Assembly: GCF_015277775.1 (NCBI RefSeq)
Contig: NZ_CP063849.1
Location: 7,889,501-7,953,500 of the forward strand
From: Paludibaculum fermentans
Lineage (GTDB): Bacteria; Acidobacteriota; Terriglobia; Bryobacterales; Bryobacteraceae
Direction: 5' to 3'
Length of the DNA stretch: 64,000 bases
The translations under genes were made by a program, and so were the position numbers. Positions 17,121 through 29,102 of this stretch are shown piece by piece. Numbering within the stretch: position 1 is the stretch's first letter; every line of letters starts with the position of its first letter. A model generated the notes under the pieces. It was not told where the DNA came from, did not search any database, and was given only the letters and a program-made list of their open reading frames with translations.

Positions 17121-19730
17121 TCATTCGTAGCGCAGGGCGACGGTGGGGTCGACCCGCGTAGCCCGGAGGGACGGCACGTAGCTGGCGAGCATGGAGATGG
17201 CGATCCAGGCCAGGGCCGCGGCGGTAAATGTGACCGGGTCGAGCGGGCTGAGGCCATGCAGGAAGTGCCTGAGGAGCCGGGTGGCTGCGGCGCTGAGCAG
17301 GAGTCCCGCCCCAATTCCGAAGGCAGTCAAGCGCAGGGCACGGGAAAGCACCATCCACTGGACGTCGGCGCGGCGGGCGCCCATGGCCATGCGGATGCCG
17401 ATCTCGCGGGTTCGTTGCGCGACCGAGTAAGCGACCACGCTGTACAGCCCGATGGTGGAGAGCACGATCGCGAGCGCGGCGAAGAGGCCCAGCAGCGAGG
17501 CGTAGAAGCGGGTGTACCAGAGCGAGAGAGACACAACCGACTCGAGCGTGTTCACCTCGCCGATGCGCAGGTTGCGGCCGCCGGTGCGCGCGAGCGCCAG
17601 CAGCGGCTCGATGATCTCTCGCGGCTCGCCGCGGGTTTCCACGATCAGGGCGAGGTAGCCGTTCCACCAGAACTGGCGGGTGGAGACGTAGTAGAGCGGC
17701 AACGGGTCCTCGTCGAGCGCCTGGTATTTGCTATCGCGGGCGACGCCGATGACGCGGCCGGCCAGGCGCTGGTGTTCGGATTCGCAGCCGAACCAGATGG
17801 GCTGGCCCACTGCGTCCTGGCCGGGCCACCAGGTGCGGGCCATGGTCTCGTTGACGACTACGGGCAGGATGGACTCGGGGTGGCCCTCCGGTCGGAAGCC
17901 CGCGCCACGGACCAGCGGGACCTGCATCATGTGGAAGTAGTTGGGCTCGACGACGTTGATGTGGAGCTTGCGGGTGGGGGCGGTGGGTGCGGTGGAGGCG
18001 CAGTTGCGGTCGCCGAAGCCGAGGAGGGCAAAGGAGAGGGTGGCGTCCTGGACTCCGGGCAACTGGCGGGCGCTCTCGACGAGGCGGGTGAAGAGTTGGG
18101 TGGAGGCTTCCGGGGTGAAGTCGCGGCCGGGTGTAAAGAGGCGGACGTAGATGCGGCGAGCCGTGGCGAAGCCGGGGTCGATCGAGGCGGCGCGATCGAG
18201 GGCACGCAGCAGCAGGCCGGCCGACACGAGCAGGACGAGGGAGAGGGCAACCTGGGCGGCGGCATAGAGATCGCGGCGGCGCAGGGCGCGCTGGGAGGAT
18301 CCAGCCCCTTCGCCCTTGAGGGCGGGCGTGCATTCGGTGCGGGCGGTTTCGAAGGCCGGGGCGAGGCTGAAGAGCAGGGCGGAGAGCAGGGAGATGGCCG
18401 CGGTGAGCGCGGCGACGCGCCAGTTGATTTCCAGGAAGACGGTGCGCAGGGCCGCTTGGGGGAAGGACGTGGGGAGCCAGGCGGAGAGAGCCTGGTTGGT
18501 CCAGAATCCGGCAATGAGGCCGAGCACGGCTCCGCCGGCGGCGAGGACGAGGCCTTCGGCGAGCGTCTGGCGGATGAGGCGGCCCCGGGTGGCGCCGAGG
18601 GAGAGACGTACGGCCATCTCGCGCTGGCGGAGGGCGGCGCGGGCCAGCAGGAGGTTCGCGACATTGACGCAGGCGATGAGCAGGACGATGCCGACCACGC
18701 CGGCGAGCAACAGCGCCAGCGGGGCGAGGCTGCGGCGGGCGCGGCGCGAAACGAAGCCAAGGACGGGCTCCACTGTGAGCGCGGGCTTCAAGCGCGGGTC
18801 GTCCTTGGAGCGGGCGCGGATGTGAGAGTCGAAGACGGCGATTTCGGCACGCGCCTGCTGCAGGGTGGCGTCCGGCGCGAGGCGGCTGATGACAGAGACG
18901 TCGGGTCCGGCTTTGTCGGTGGTGGAGTCGAAGTCCGCGCGGTTCATTGGGAAGCTGGCCAGGGGGACCCAGGCGTCGATGGAGAGGGGGGAGGAGACGC
19001 CCCGGAATTCCGGGCGGGCGACGCCGATGATGGTGTAGATCTGGCCTTCGAGGCGGATCGTGCGGCCGAGCACGTTGGACTCGCGTTGGAAGTAGCGCTG
19101 CCAGAGCCGGTCGCTGATGACCACCGGCAGTCCGCCGTGCGGTTGTTCGTCAGAGGGTGCAAACCAGCGCCCGATCCGCGGCTTGGCCTGCAGCAGGTCG
19201 GCGTAGTTCGCCATGACGGTCTCGATGTAGACGGGTTCATTGGCGGGGCCGACATCGAGGTAGGTGTTGCGCGCCATCACGGCCACGGGTTTCACCAGCG
19301 ACTTCACCGTCCTGCGGAGTTCGAAGTATTCGCTGATGGAACAGGGCGCGGCGCCATCGCGATCGAGGGTGACGATGCGGCCGGGGTCGGGCAGGGGGAG
19401 GCCGCGCAGGAACATGCCGTCGAGCACGCTGAACACGGTGGTATTGATGCCGATGCCCAGCGCCAGGCAGAGGACCGCGGCGAAGGCGTAGCCGGGATTG
19501 CGGCGGATGAGCCGGAAGGCATGGTGGACGTCGTAGTTCAGGTCGGGGATGAGCCGGCGATGGGGCGAGAGGCGGACCAGGATGCAGCTCAGCACCTGGC
19601 CCCAGTACCAGAGGACGCCGCCGCCACGTTCCTCGTAGGACTCGGCGAGATCGCCGGCGATGACCTGGCCGTCGCGGCCGCCCACGAGGCGTAGCAGGAG
19701 TTGTTCAGCGAGTCTGGGCGGTTCAGGCAC
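17121..19730 (-). CDS. ADOP-type MacB/FtsX permease with prefix domain
   Basis: An 869-residue orphan ABC-type permease. The N-terminal 60 residues (LLLRLVGGRDGQVIAGDLAE) are the 'permease prefix' element seen in PadR-linked members. Then follow a MacB_PCD periplasmic core flanked by membrane helices (first at LNYDVHHAFRLIRRNPGYAF and beyond), a central FtsX block around residue 330-450, and a second PCD and FtsX block at the C-terminus ending in VPSLRATRVDPTVALRYE. This is the Acidobacterial duplicated orphan permease layout. No ATPase is encoded nearby. The GTG start overlaps the PadR stop by eight bases, indicating translational coupling. The substrate is unknown; MacB relatives act in efflux or mechanotransmission. 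Confidence 0.88.
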   Translation of the reverse strand: MPEPPRLAEQLLLRLVGGRDGQVIAGDLAESYEERGGGVLWYWGQVLSCILVRLSPHRRLIPDLNYDVHHAFRLIRRNPGYAFAAVLCLALGIGINTTVFSVLDGMFLRGLPLPDPGRIVTLDRDGAAPCSISEYFELRRTVKSLVKPVAVMARNTYLDVGPANEPVYIETVMANYADLLQAKPRIGRWFAPSDEQPHGGLPVVISDRLWQRYFQRESNVLGRTIRLEGQIYTIIGVARPEFRGVSSPLSIDAWVPLASFPMNRADFDSTTDKAGPDVSVISRLAPDATLQQARAEIAVFDSHIRARSKDDPRLKPALTVEPVLGFVSRRARRSLAPLALLLAGVVGIVLLIACVNVANLLLARAALRQREMAVRLSLGATRGRLIRQTLAEGLVLAAGGAVLGLIAGFWTNQALSAWLPTSFPQAALRTVFLEINWRVAALTAAISLLSALLFSLAPAFETARTECTPALKGEGAGSSQRALRRRDLYAAAQVALSLVLLVSAGLLLRALDRAASIDPGFATARRIYVRLFTPGRDFTPEASTQLFTRLVESARQLPGVQDATLSFALLGFGDRNCASTAPTAPTRKLHINVVEPNYFHMMQVPLVRGAGFRPEGHPESILPVVVNETMARTWWPGQDAVGQPIWFGCESEHQRLAGRVIGVARDSKYQALDEDPLPLYYVSTRQFWWNGYLALIVETRGEPREIIEPLLALARTGGRNLRIGEVNTLESVVSLSLWYTRFYASLLGLFAALAIVLSTIGLYSVVAYSVAQRTREIGIRMAMGARRADVQWMVLSRALRLTAFGIGAGLLLSAAATRLLRHFLHGLSPLDPVTFTAAALAWIAISMLASYVPSLRATRVDPTVALRYE

Positions 19731-20052
19731 CGTGCTCTCCTTTCAGGCGGACGCCATTCCACATGCTGTCGAGCATCGACTTGGCGCGGGCGAGGGCCTC
19801 GGCTCCGGCGGGCTGAACACGAAAGTAGCGTTTGGAGCGGCCGCCACGTTCCGGGGTCGGTTCAGAGAACCAGGAAGTGACGTAGTTTTTCGCTTCCAGG
19901 CGGTCGAGCGTCGCGTAGAGAGCGCCGATGGTGACCTTGCGGCCGGCGCGCTCCTCGATCTCCTGGCGAATGGGGACTCCGTAGGCGGAGTCGCCGAGGC
20001 GAAGGACGGCGAGAAGGACAATCTGCTCGAACTCACCCAGGTAGTCGGGCAT
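19723..20052 (-). CDS. PadR family transcriptional regulator
   Basis: A 109-residue winged-helix regulator beginning MPDYLGEFEQIVLLAVLRLG; the ATG at 20052 is preferred to an upstream TTG at 20082. Sequence features are the DNA-binding segment AYGVPIRQEIEERAGRKVTIGALYATLDRLEAKNYV and the basic wing GGRSKRYFRV. PadR proteins repress adjacent transporter or stress genes in response to small ligands. It sits between two ADOP permeases and overlaps the downstream one, so it most likely controls that operon and itself. The ligand is unknown. Confidence 0.9.
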   Translation of the reverse strand: MPDYLGEFEQIVLLAVLRLGDSAYGVPIRQEIEERAGRKVTIGALYATLDRLEAKNYVTSWFSEPTPERGGRSKRYFRVQPAGAEALARAKSMLDSMWNGVRLKGEHGA

Positions 20053-20103
20053 TAGGTCTACAGAGTAGATCAAATGCCGCAACAGGGCAAGAGGAAACTG
20101 CGC

Positions 20104-22524
20104 CTATTGTTCGCGCAAGACCTGCATGGGATCGATGCGGGCGACACGGAAGGCCGGAAGCCACGCCGCTGTGATTGCGACGACGAACAGCAGGGCGGCC
20201 GCGGATAGCGTGGTGGCGGGGTCGTTTGCGCTTACCTGATAGAGGACGACGGACATGAGCCGCGTGAGCGCGAAGGAGCCCAGAACTCCGATGAAGATCC
20301 CGGCGCCGACCACCCGGAGGGTCTGGCGGACTACCAGGCGCTGCACATCGGCCGGCCGCGCCCCGAGAGCCATGCGGATGCCGAATTCGCGAAGGCGGAG
20401 ATTGATGGTGTAGGCGACCACACCGAAGATTCCGAAGGCGGCGAGGCCCAGGGCGGCCGCGGCAAAAACACTGAGAAGAGAGAGGGTCAGGCGGGCGGAA
20501 CTGGTCGCTTCGTCGACGATGTGGCGCATGGTCTCAAGCCGGTAGACCGGCATGTCGGGATCGATGCTCCAGATGGCGTGCTTGGCGCTTTCGATGAGGG
20601 CGGCTGGCTCGCCCGCGGTGCTGAGCACCAGATTCATGCGCTCGGTGGGGGCCTGGAGATAGGGGCTATAGAGGGTGGGACGAGCCTCCTGGTCAGGTCC
20701 GGTATGTTTGACGTCAGCCACCACGCCGACGATCTCGGCCTTGGCCCGGCCGAGCAGGAGGCGGCGGCCTATGGCCTGGTTCCCGCGGAAGTAACGGCGG
20801 AGGAAGGCTTCGTCGGCGATGACGGCGAGCGGCGCGCCGGCCGAGTCGCGTCCGTCGAACAGGCGGCCGCTCTTGAGAGGGATACCCATCGTCTGGAAAT
20901 AGGCCGGACTGACGCGGCGAAAGTCGGCCTGGAACCGCTCATTGGCGGGGAGCACGGGGCCATTCTCGATGAGGAAGCGCACGCGGTCGCCCTGAGCGTG
21001 GAGCGGGAGTATGGAAGTGAGGGCGGCGTTGCGGACGCCGGGCAGGGCCTGGGCGCGCTCGAGCACTTGGGAATAGAAGGCGCTTTGCTCCGCGCCTTGC
21101 TGGTAGCGCATATCCGTAGGCAGCTCCATCTCGAGGGTGAGGAGATGATCCGGACGGATGCCGAGGTCGGCATTCTGGAGGCGGGAGAAGCTCTTCAGCA
21201 TGAGGCCGGCGCCCAGGGAGAGGACCAGGGCGAGGGCGATCTCGGCCGCGAGCAGGGCATCGCGCAGGCTGCGGCTGCTTTCAGCGCCGGTGCGGGTAGT
21301 CTGTTTCAGATTCTCAATCAGGTCGGTCTTGAGAGCATGCAGGGCCGGAGCGAGGCCGAACAGGATTCCGGTGAGGAGCGAAACCGCGAGCGAGAAGGCG
21401 AGGACCCGGCCGTCGATGTCGAAGCCGCGGAGCGTGACCTCGGCGGCGGCGTCCGGAATAGGCACCGTTGCGGGCACGATGGCGGAGAGCAGGGCCACGG
21501 CCCAATAGGCGAGCAGCGTTCCCACGACTCCAGCGGCTGAACTGAGGACTACGCTTTCCGTCAGGAACTGGCGTACGAGGCGGCCGCGGGAGGCGCCCAG
21601 CGCGGCACGCATGGCGATTTCGCGGCGGCGGCCGACGGCCCGGGCCAGCAGGAGGTTCGCCACATTTGTGCACGCGATGAGAAGGACGAAAGCAACGGAG
21701 GCGAACAGAACCAGCAACGTCGCGCGGATGTATTCGACGGTGACGGATTGGAGCGGAAGAACGGCCACCTGCCAGCCCTCGATTTCCGGGTGCAAGGCGG
21801 CGAGCCGGGTCTGGATGGTATTGAGTTCAGCCTGGGCCTGCGCGGGGGTGACGCCGGGTTTGAGGCGGCCGAAGACGCCCAGATCGTGACCGAGCCGGCT
21901 GCGGTGATAGCGCAGTTCGTCGTCGGGCCAGGGTACGAACAGGTCGGACTGGAAGGGCAGGCCGAAGCCCGGGCGCAGGACGCCGATGACCTGATAGGAG
22001 ATGAGGTCCATCATGACGCTCTTGCCGATCACGGCAGGATCGGCGCCGAGGGTGTTGCGCCAGAAACCGTCGGAGATGAGCAGCAGGGGCTTGCGGCCGC
22101 CGTGGCCGTCCTGCGGAGTGAAGAACCGGCCGAGGGCGGGGCGGGCGCCGAGGACCGAGAACAGGTTGGTGGTGACTCGCATGGCCGGCACCTGCCGGGG
22201 TTCTCCGAGTCCAGTGAGTGTGCCGGTGCCGAGTTCCACCGCGGCGAGGTCCTGGTAGAGACGGCTCTGTTCGCGCCAGTCGTAGAAGTTGGGCCCGGAG
22301 GGACCTTCGCGTTTGACGCCCTGCTGGCTGCTGGTCTCCCACACGATGGTGAGGCGGCTGGGGTCAGGGAAGGGCAGGGGCCGGAGGAGGACCGAGTTCA
22401 CCACACTGAAGATGGCGGTATTGCCGCCGATGCCGAGGGCGAGGACACCGATGGCGACGAGGGAGAAGCCGGGATTCTGGCGCAGTGTGCGCACGGCGTA
22501 ACGGATGTCGGCCAGCAGGGACAT
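20104..22524 (-). CDS. ADOP-type MacB/FtsX permease
   Basis: An 806-residue duplicated permease without the prefix domain. It begins MSLLADIRYAVRTLRQNPGF, the usual start, followed by a first helix (LVAIGVLALGIGGNTAIFSV), a periplasmic MacB_PCD core with LRPLPFPDPSRL, a central FtsX block with ARAVGRRREIAMRAALGASRGR, and a second PCD/FtsX half with [20 protein letters not shown]. It ends PAFRVARIDPMQVLREQ. It lies upstream of padR and the prefix-containing permease in the same direction with a gap of about 50 bases, so a three-gene unit is likely. No Shine-Dalgarno is obvious at its ATG. Confidence 0.87.
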   Translation of the reverse strand: MSLLADIRYAVRTLRQNPGFSLVAIGVLALGIGGNTAIFSVVNSVLLRPLPFPDPSRLTIVWETSSQQGVKREGPSGPNFYDWREQSRLYQDLAAVELGTGTLTGLGEPRQVPAMRVTTNLFSVLGARPALGRFFTPQDGHGGRKPLLLISDGFWRNTLGADPAVIGKSVMMDLISYQVIGVLRPGFGLPFQSDLFVPWPDDELRYHRSRLGHDLGVFGRLKPGVTPAQAQAELNTIQTRLAALHPEIEGWQVAVLPLQSVTVEYIRATLLVLFASVAFVLLIACTNVANLLLARAVGRRREIAMRAALGASRGRLVRQFLTESVVLSSAAGVVGTLLAYWAVALLSAIVPATVPIPDAAAEVTLRGFDIDGRVLAFSLAVSLLTGILFGLAPALHALKTDLIENLKQTTRTGAESSRSLRDALLAAEIALALVLSLGAGLMLKSFSRLQNADLGIRPDHLLTLEMELPTDMRYQQGAEQSAFYSQVLERAQALPGVRNAALTSILPLHAQGDRVRFLIENGPVLPANERFQADFRRVSPAYFQTMGIPLKSGRLFDGRDSAGAPLAVIADEAFLRRYFRGNQAIGRRLLLGRAKAEIVGVVADVKHTGPDQEARPTLYSPYLQAPTERMNLVLSTAGEPAALIESAKHAIWSIDPDMPVYRLETMRHIVDEATSSARLTLSLLSVFAAAALGLAAFGIFGVVAYTINLRLREFGIRMALGARPADVQRLVVRQTLRVVGAGIFIGVLGSFALTRLMSVVLYQVSANDPATTLSAAALLFVVAITAAWLPAFRVARIDPMQVLREQ

Positions 22525-22627
22525 AAAGGGTGGAGGGCACGCGGCCCGCCAATCCTGGATGGTTGATTCGGCGTGAGTTGGCGCGGCCGGCGTGTCCGGT
22601 CGTGGGACACAAGCTGCACGGAACCGG

Positions 22628-25180
22628 TCAGAGGCGCGGGTCGACGGGTTCGGATTCGAGGGCGAGGACTCCGAAGACGCACTCGTGGACGCGGCGGAGG
22701 GGTTCGCGGGCGGCGAAGCGCTGGAGGGCTTCGACCCCGAGCGCGAATTCGCGGAGGGCGAGCGAGCGTTTGCCGTTGAGGGCCCGGGCGCGCAGGCGGG
22801 GGAGTTGGTCTTCGGCGGTGTATTCGGGTCCGTAGATGATGCGGAGGTACTCGCGGCCGCGGCATTTGATCGCCGGCTGGATAACGCCCTTGGGGCCTTT
22901 GGCGATGTAGTGGAGGGGTTTGACGACCATGCCTTCGCCGCCTTGCGCGGTGAGGCTCTCCCACCACTTTGTGGCTGCGGCGACAGCGGTTTCGTCGTTC
23001 AGGTCGACTTCGAGGAAGGGCGTGGCGACCAGGAATTCGGGATCGGCCGCGGCCAGGCGATGGAGGGTTTCCATGTGCCAGCGATGGGTCTTGTCCGTGT
23101 GGACTGCGCCTTCCGAGGCCAGCAGGTGGAAGGGCGCGAGGCGGTAGTCGCTGAGCGAGTTCACGGGCCAGCAGTAGCGGCGGTAGGCGTCACGATACTG
23201 GCGGACGCGGCGCAGGCGGCGTTCATAGGGCTGAGTGAAGTGGGCGGCGGCGGGACTGCGGCGGAGGGCTTCCACGACGATTTCCAGGGACGCGACTCCG
23301 GCGGCGCCGACGGGGGCGTACTGGCGCTGGATGAGTTCGCGAGCCTTGGCGGACCACGGCATCAGCTCGCAGTCGAGGCAGAACCAATTGGACTGGAATT
23401 CGTCCCAGAAGCCGGCCGTGGTGAGGGCCGTCTGGATGCGGGCGATGAAGGCGGCTTCTTCGGCGGGTTGGGAGAAGAAGGGCCGGCCGGTGCGGGTGTA
23501 GCAGACGCCCTGGCGGCCGTCGGGCGAGCCGAAGCGTTCGCGGGCGGAGGGGGCGTCGCGGCAGACGACGACCACGGCCCGGGAGCCCATGTGCTTCTCC
23601 TCGCAGACGACGTGTTGGACCTCGTTGCGGCGGAAGTAGTCGAAGGCCTGGGTTGGGTATTCAAGGTAGTCCGGCAGGGTTGAGGTCTCAGCCGGGGACA
23701 TGGTGGGCGGCAGGTAGATGATCCAGCGCGGCTCGGTGGCCAAGCGGCTCATCACTTCGAGGGCGGCGATGGAATTCTCCTCGCGGATGGTGACGGAGCG
23801 TTGCAGGGCGGTTTCGATGACGCGCTTGCCGGTGACGTCCTCGAGGTCAAGGACATCGTCGAGGTGCTGCTGGCTGGAGCGCCGTTCCGGGACGGGCGGG
23901 CTGATGGGGCGCGCGGGCACAGCGTACTGCTCCGCGGAGGGTTGGCTGACGAGTTCGCGTTCCGGATAGCGCAGGGCGGTGAGTTTGCCGCCGTAGACGG
24001 CTCCGGTGTCGATGTTGATCGTGTTGTTGAGCCACTCGGGCTCGGGGACGGGGGTGTGGCCGTAGACGACGGTGGCTTTGCCTCGGTATTCGGCGGCCCA
24101 GTTGTAACGGACGGGCAGGCCGAACTCGTCGGTCTCGCCGGTGGTCTCGCCGTAGAGGCAGAATTCGCGGACGGCGCCGGAGCCGCGACCGTGCATCTCC
24201 TCGCGCAGGCCGGCGTGGGCGACAACGAGCCGGCCCTTGTCGAGGACGTAGTGGCTGACGAGGCTGTCGAGGAAGGCGGCGAGTTTGGTGCGATCCTCGG
24301 ACGGCCAGGTTTCGAGCTCGGCGATGGATTGCTCCAGGCCGTGGCGGATCTGGACGTTCTTGCCCTTGAGCCAGCGCATGAGCTTCACGTCGTGGTTGCC
24401 GGGTACGCAGAAGGCATGGCCGGCGGCGCACAGGTTGCGGACGATGCGAAGCGAGTCGGCGATGTGCGGGCCGCGATCGACGAGGTCGCCCAGGAAGATG
24501 GCCTTGCGGCCGGCGGGGTGGCTCCAGGATTCGGCGCCCCAGGGGGCTTCGGGCGCCTCGAGGGCATAGGGTTGCCAGCCGAGCTGCCGGAGCAGGGCGC
24601 GGAGTTCGGCGGCGCAGCCGTGAATGTCTCCGATGATATCGAAGGGGCCGGTTTCGTGCTTGCGGTTGTTCCACAGGGGCGCGCGCCGGATTTCGATCTC
24701 CTCGCCGGGCTCGATGATGTGCACGTAGCGGAAGCCTTCGCGTTCGAGGCCGCGCAGGCCGCGCTTGAGGTCGCCGATCTGGCGGCGGACGACGTGGGGG
24801 CCGAAGTCGCGGTCGGGCCGCTGGCTGTTGCGGTCGAGGCAGACGCGCTCGGGGGTATTGATGACGAGGGCGACGGCGATGCAGTGGTAGCGGCGGGCGT
24901 GCTCGACGAGGCGTTTGCGGTCGTCGGGGCGGACGTTGGTGGCGTCGACGACGGTCAGGTTGCCTCGGGCGAGACGCTTGCCGAGGACGTAATAGAGCGT
25001 GTCGAAGGCGTCGGCGGAGCAGGCCTGGTCGTTCTCGTCGTTGCTCACGAGGCCGCGGAAGAAGTCGGACGAGAGGATCTCAGTGGGTTTGAAGTGCTGG
25101 CGCGCGAAGGTGGATTTGCCGGAACCGGAGGCTCCGACCAGGGTGACGAGGGCGAGTTCGGGGACCTCGATGATCCTCAT
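22628..25180 (-). CDS. pnkp: Polynucleotide kinase-phosphatase, RNA repair (bacterial Pnkp)
   Basis: An 850-residue three-domain RNA end-healing and sealing enzyme. Residues 1-170 form the 5'-OH kinase with P-loop GASGSGKST at 16-24. Residues about 178-410 form the 2',3'-phosphatase of the metallophosphoesterase type: GDIHG at 184-188, GDLVDRG at 231-237, GNHD at 261-264 and GHTPVPEP at 374-381. Residues about 490-850 are the ligase/adenylyltransferase with EEKHMGSR, whose Lys529 is the predicted AMP acceptor. Length and order match the Clostridium thermocellum enzyme (about 870 residues). The ATG overlaps the hen1 stop as ATGA. Bacterial Pnkp seals tRNA cut by ribotoxins, with Hen1 adding a protective 2'-O-methyl group before ligation. 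Confidence 0.95.
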   Translation of the reverse strand: MRIIEVPELALVTLVGASGSGKSTFARQHFKPTEILSSDFFRGLVSNDENDQACSADAFDTLYYVLGKRLARGNLTVVDATNVRPDDRKRLVEHARRYHCIAVALVINTPERVCLDRNSQRPDRDFGPHVVRRQIGDLKRGLRGLEREGFRYVHIIEPGEEIEIRRAPLWNNRKHETGPFDIIGDIHGCAAELRALLRQLGWQPYALEAPEAPWGAESWSHPAGRKAIFLGDLVDRGPHIADSLRIVRNLCAAGHAFCVPGNHDVKLMRWLKGKNVQIRHGLEQSIAELETWPSEDRTKLAAFLDSLVSHYVLDKGRLVVAHAGLREEMHGRGSGAVREFCLYGETTGETDEFGLPVRYNWAAEYRGKATVVYGHTPVPEPEWLNNTINIDTGAVYGGKLTALRYPERELVSQPSAEQYAVPARPISPPVPERRSSQQHLDDVLDLEDVTGKRVIETALQRSVTIREENSIAALEVMSRLATEPRWIIYLPPTMSPAETSTLPDYLEYPTQAFDYFRRNEVQHVVCEEKHMGSRAVVVVCRDAPSARERFGSPDGRQGVCYTRTGRPFFSQPAEEAAFIARIQTALTTAGFWDEFQSNWFCLDCELMPWSAKARELIQRQYAPVGAAGVASLEIVVEALRRSPAAAHFTQPYERRLRRVRQYRDAYRRYCWPVNSLSDYRLAPFHLLASEGAVHTDKTHRWHMETLHRLAAADPEFLVATPFLEVDLNDETAVAAATKWWESLTAQGGEGMVVKPLHYIAKGPKGVIQPAIKCRGREYLRIIYGPEYTAEDQLPRLRARALNGKRSLALREFALGVEALQRFAAREPLRRVHECVFGVLALESEPVDPRL

Positions 25181-26583
25181 GCGGACACCGCCTGGGGCAG
25201 GGTGAAGAGGGCCATCTGGGAGGGGGCGCCGTGCTGCTCGTCGACAGGACCGACGGGCTCGAAGCGGACCTGGTAGGCGAAGCGGGCGGCGGTGGCCTGG
25301 GCCCAGGTGGTGAATTCGGCGCGGGTCCACTCAAAGCGATGGTCGCCGTGGCGGAACTTGCCTGCGGGCAGGGTAGGGAACAAGGCGTTGTACTCGCGGT
25401 TGGGGGTAGTGATGAGGATGTGTTGGGGCCGCGCGAATTCGAAGACGACGCGTTCCAGGGCGGCGAGGCGGGGCGGGTCGAGGTGTTCGATGACTTCGAC
25501 GAGCGCGGCGGCATCGAAGCCGGCGAGGCGGTTGTCGCGATAGAGAAGGGAGCCCTGGAAGAGCTGGATGCGTTTGCGCTGGCGCTCGGACATGCGATCG
25601 AGGCGCAGGCGGGCGGAAGCGATTTCGAGGGAACGGTGGCTGACGTCCATGCCGGCGATACGTTCGATGGCGTGGTCGGCCAGAAGGCGGCGGAGGAGTT
25701 TGCCCTCGCCGCAGCCGAGGTCGAGAACGGAGCGGGCTCCGAGTTCCTTGAGGCGGCCGGCGACCTGGTTGAGGCGCTGGGTGTGGAGCGTCATGGGGCG
25801 CTCGAGGTCTTTCTCGGCCAGGGCGGACTGTTCTGTGCTGGTCTCGCCGGCCTCGACGGCGGCGGATTCCTCGTCGAGGAGCCGGGCGAAGGCGGCGTTC
25901 ATCAGGTCGGGCTTGCGGCGGAGATAGCGCTGGACGATCAGTTGGCGGCGCGGGTGGCGGCTGAGCCAGCCTTCGCCGTGGCGCAGGAGTTTGTCGACCT
26001 CGGCGTCGCCGATGTAGTAGTGCTTGTGATCGTCGAGGACGGGCAGCAGGACGTAGAGGTGCGAGAGGGCGTCGTGGACCGTGACCTCCGCCTGGAGGTT
26101 GAGGGAAACGTAGCGGCTATCGCCCCATTCGGGGAAGTGCGGATCGAGCGGGAGGGTCTTACTGGCGACGCGGTAGCCCAGGGGCTCAAAGAGCTGAGGG
26201 AGGAGATCCTGGTCGCCTCGGGCGCGGAGGACGGCGACTGAGATTTCGAGCGGCAGGGGTTGGGTGACGAGTTCCGGACGTTTCTGGCAGATGCCGGAGA
26301 GGGCGGTACCGAAGATGCGGCTGATGGCCACGGTGAGGAAGGATGACGAGACGTACGGCCGGTCGTTCACATAGTCTTCGAGTTGCTGCGCGCCCCGGAC
26401 GAGTTGGACGGGGTCGAGTTCCAGCAGGAGGCAGGCGGTGCAGCGGTGGGGCTCGGCGTCGGTGTAGAAGACATGGGCCTTGCCGAAGGAGAGATCGGCC
26501 GAGTGCAAATTGGACGGGTTTTTGTGGAGGAGAAAGCCTAGATCGGTGGCCGGTTCCGCAGTATTCGTAATGCTTATCAACAC
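25177..26583 (-). CDS. hen1: 3'-terminal RNA ribose 2'-O-methyltransferase Hen1
   Basis: A 468-residue partner of Pnkp, starting at a GTG (MLISITNT, matching the family's usual N-terminus). The N-terminal half (to about 240) is the Hen1-specific domain that activates the Pnkp ligase (DLGFLLHKNPSNLHSADLSF and later motifs). The C-terminal half is a Mn-dependent SAM methyltransferase: SAM loop DLGCGEG at 288-294, VEVIEHLD with E363, E366 and H367, and RHGDHRFEW with H412 and H415, giving the ExxHxH-type metal site. It methylates the 2'-OH of the broken RNA 3' end. It has the usual length and is coupled to pnkp by a four-base overlap. Confidence 0.95.
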   Translation of the reverse strand: MLISITNTAEPATDLGFLLHKNPSNLHSADLSFGKAHVFYTDAEPHRCTACLLLELDPVQLVRGAQQLEDYVNDRPYVSSSFLTVAISRIFGTALSGICQKRPELVTQPLPLEISVAVLRARGDQDLLPQLFEPLGYRVASKTLPLDPHFPEWGDSRYVSLNLQAEVTVHDALSHLYVLLPVLDDHKHYYIGDAEVDKLLRHGEGWLSRHPRRQLIVQRYLRRKPDLMNAAFARLLDEESAAVEAGETSTEQSALAEKDLERPMTLHTQRLNQVAGRLKELGARSVLDLGCGEGKLLRRLLADHAIERIAGMDVSHRSLEIASARLRLDRMSERQRKRIQLFQGSLLYRDNRLAGFDAAALVEVIEHLDPPRLAALERVVFEFARPQHILITTPNREYNALFPTLPAGKFRHGDHRFEWTRAEFTTWAQATAARFAYQVRFEPVGPVDEQHGAPSQMALFTLPQAVSA

Positions 26584-26630
26584 GCATTTCGATTATCGGA
26601 TGAATGAGGGGTGAATTGTGGCGGACGGGT

Positions 26631-26650
26631 GCGGGATCAGGGGATCCCGC
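26631..26650. terminator. Perfect 8-bp hairpin between hen1 and an ADOP permease
   Basis: GCGGGATC and GATCCCGC flank the four-base loop AGGG, with a further G-C pair possible outside a wobble. It lies about 60 bases after the stop of the leftward permease at 26709. There is no T run on either strand, so it may be a rho-assisted terminator, an RNA-stabilising hairpin or simply a palindrome. Confidence 0.3.
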
Positions 26651-26708
26651 GCCGACCTGGGGGGCCGCCGTCCTATTGGTTGCGGATTCGGGCTGGGTTT
26701 GAGTGGGG

Positions 26709-29057
<2,349 letters not shown>

Positions 29058-29102
29058 GGGTGCCTCCCGATGATCTGAGTGGACGGGGCAGCCCTGATTT
29101 CG

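Noticed and set aside
17256-19694. Long open frame (about 812 codons) on the + strand opposite a permease gene
   Set aside because: Its composition is dominated by Gly, Glu, Ala and Val with no domain. It is the antisense of a GC-rich gene with clear MacB/FtsX motifs, so it is an artefact. Similar cases at 23801-25276, 29079-30836, 35061-36758 and 54406-55920 were discarded for the same reason.
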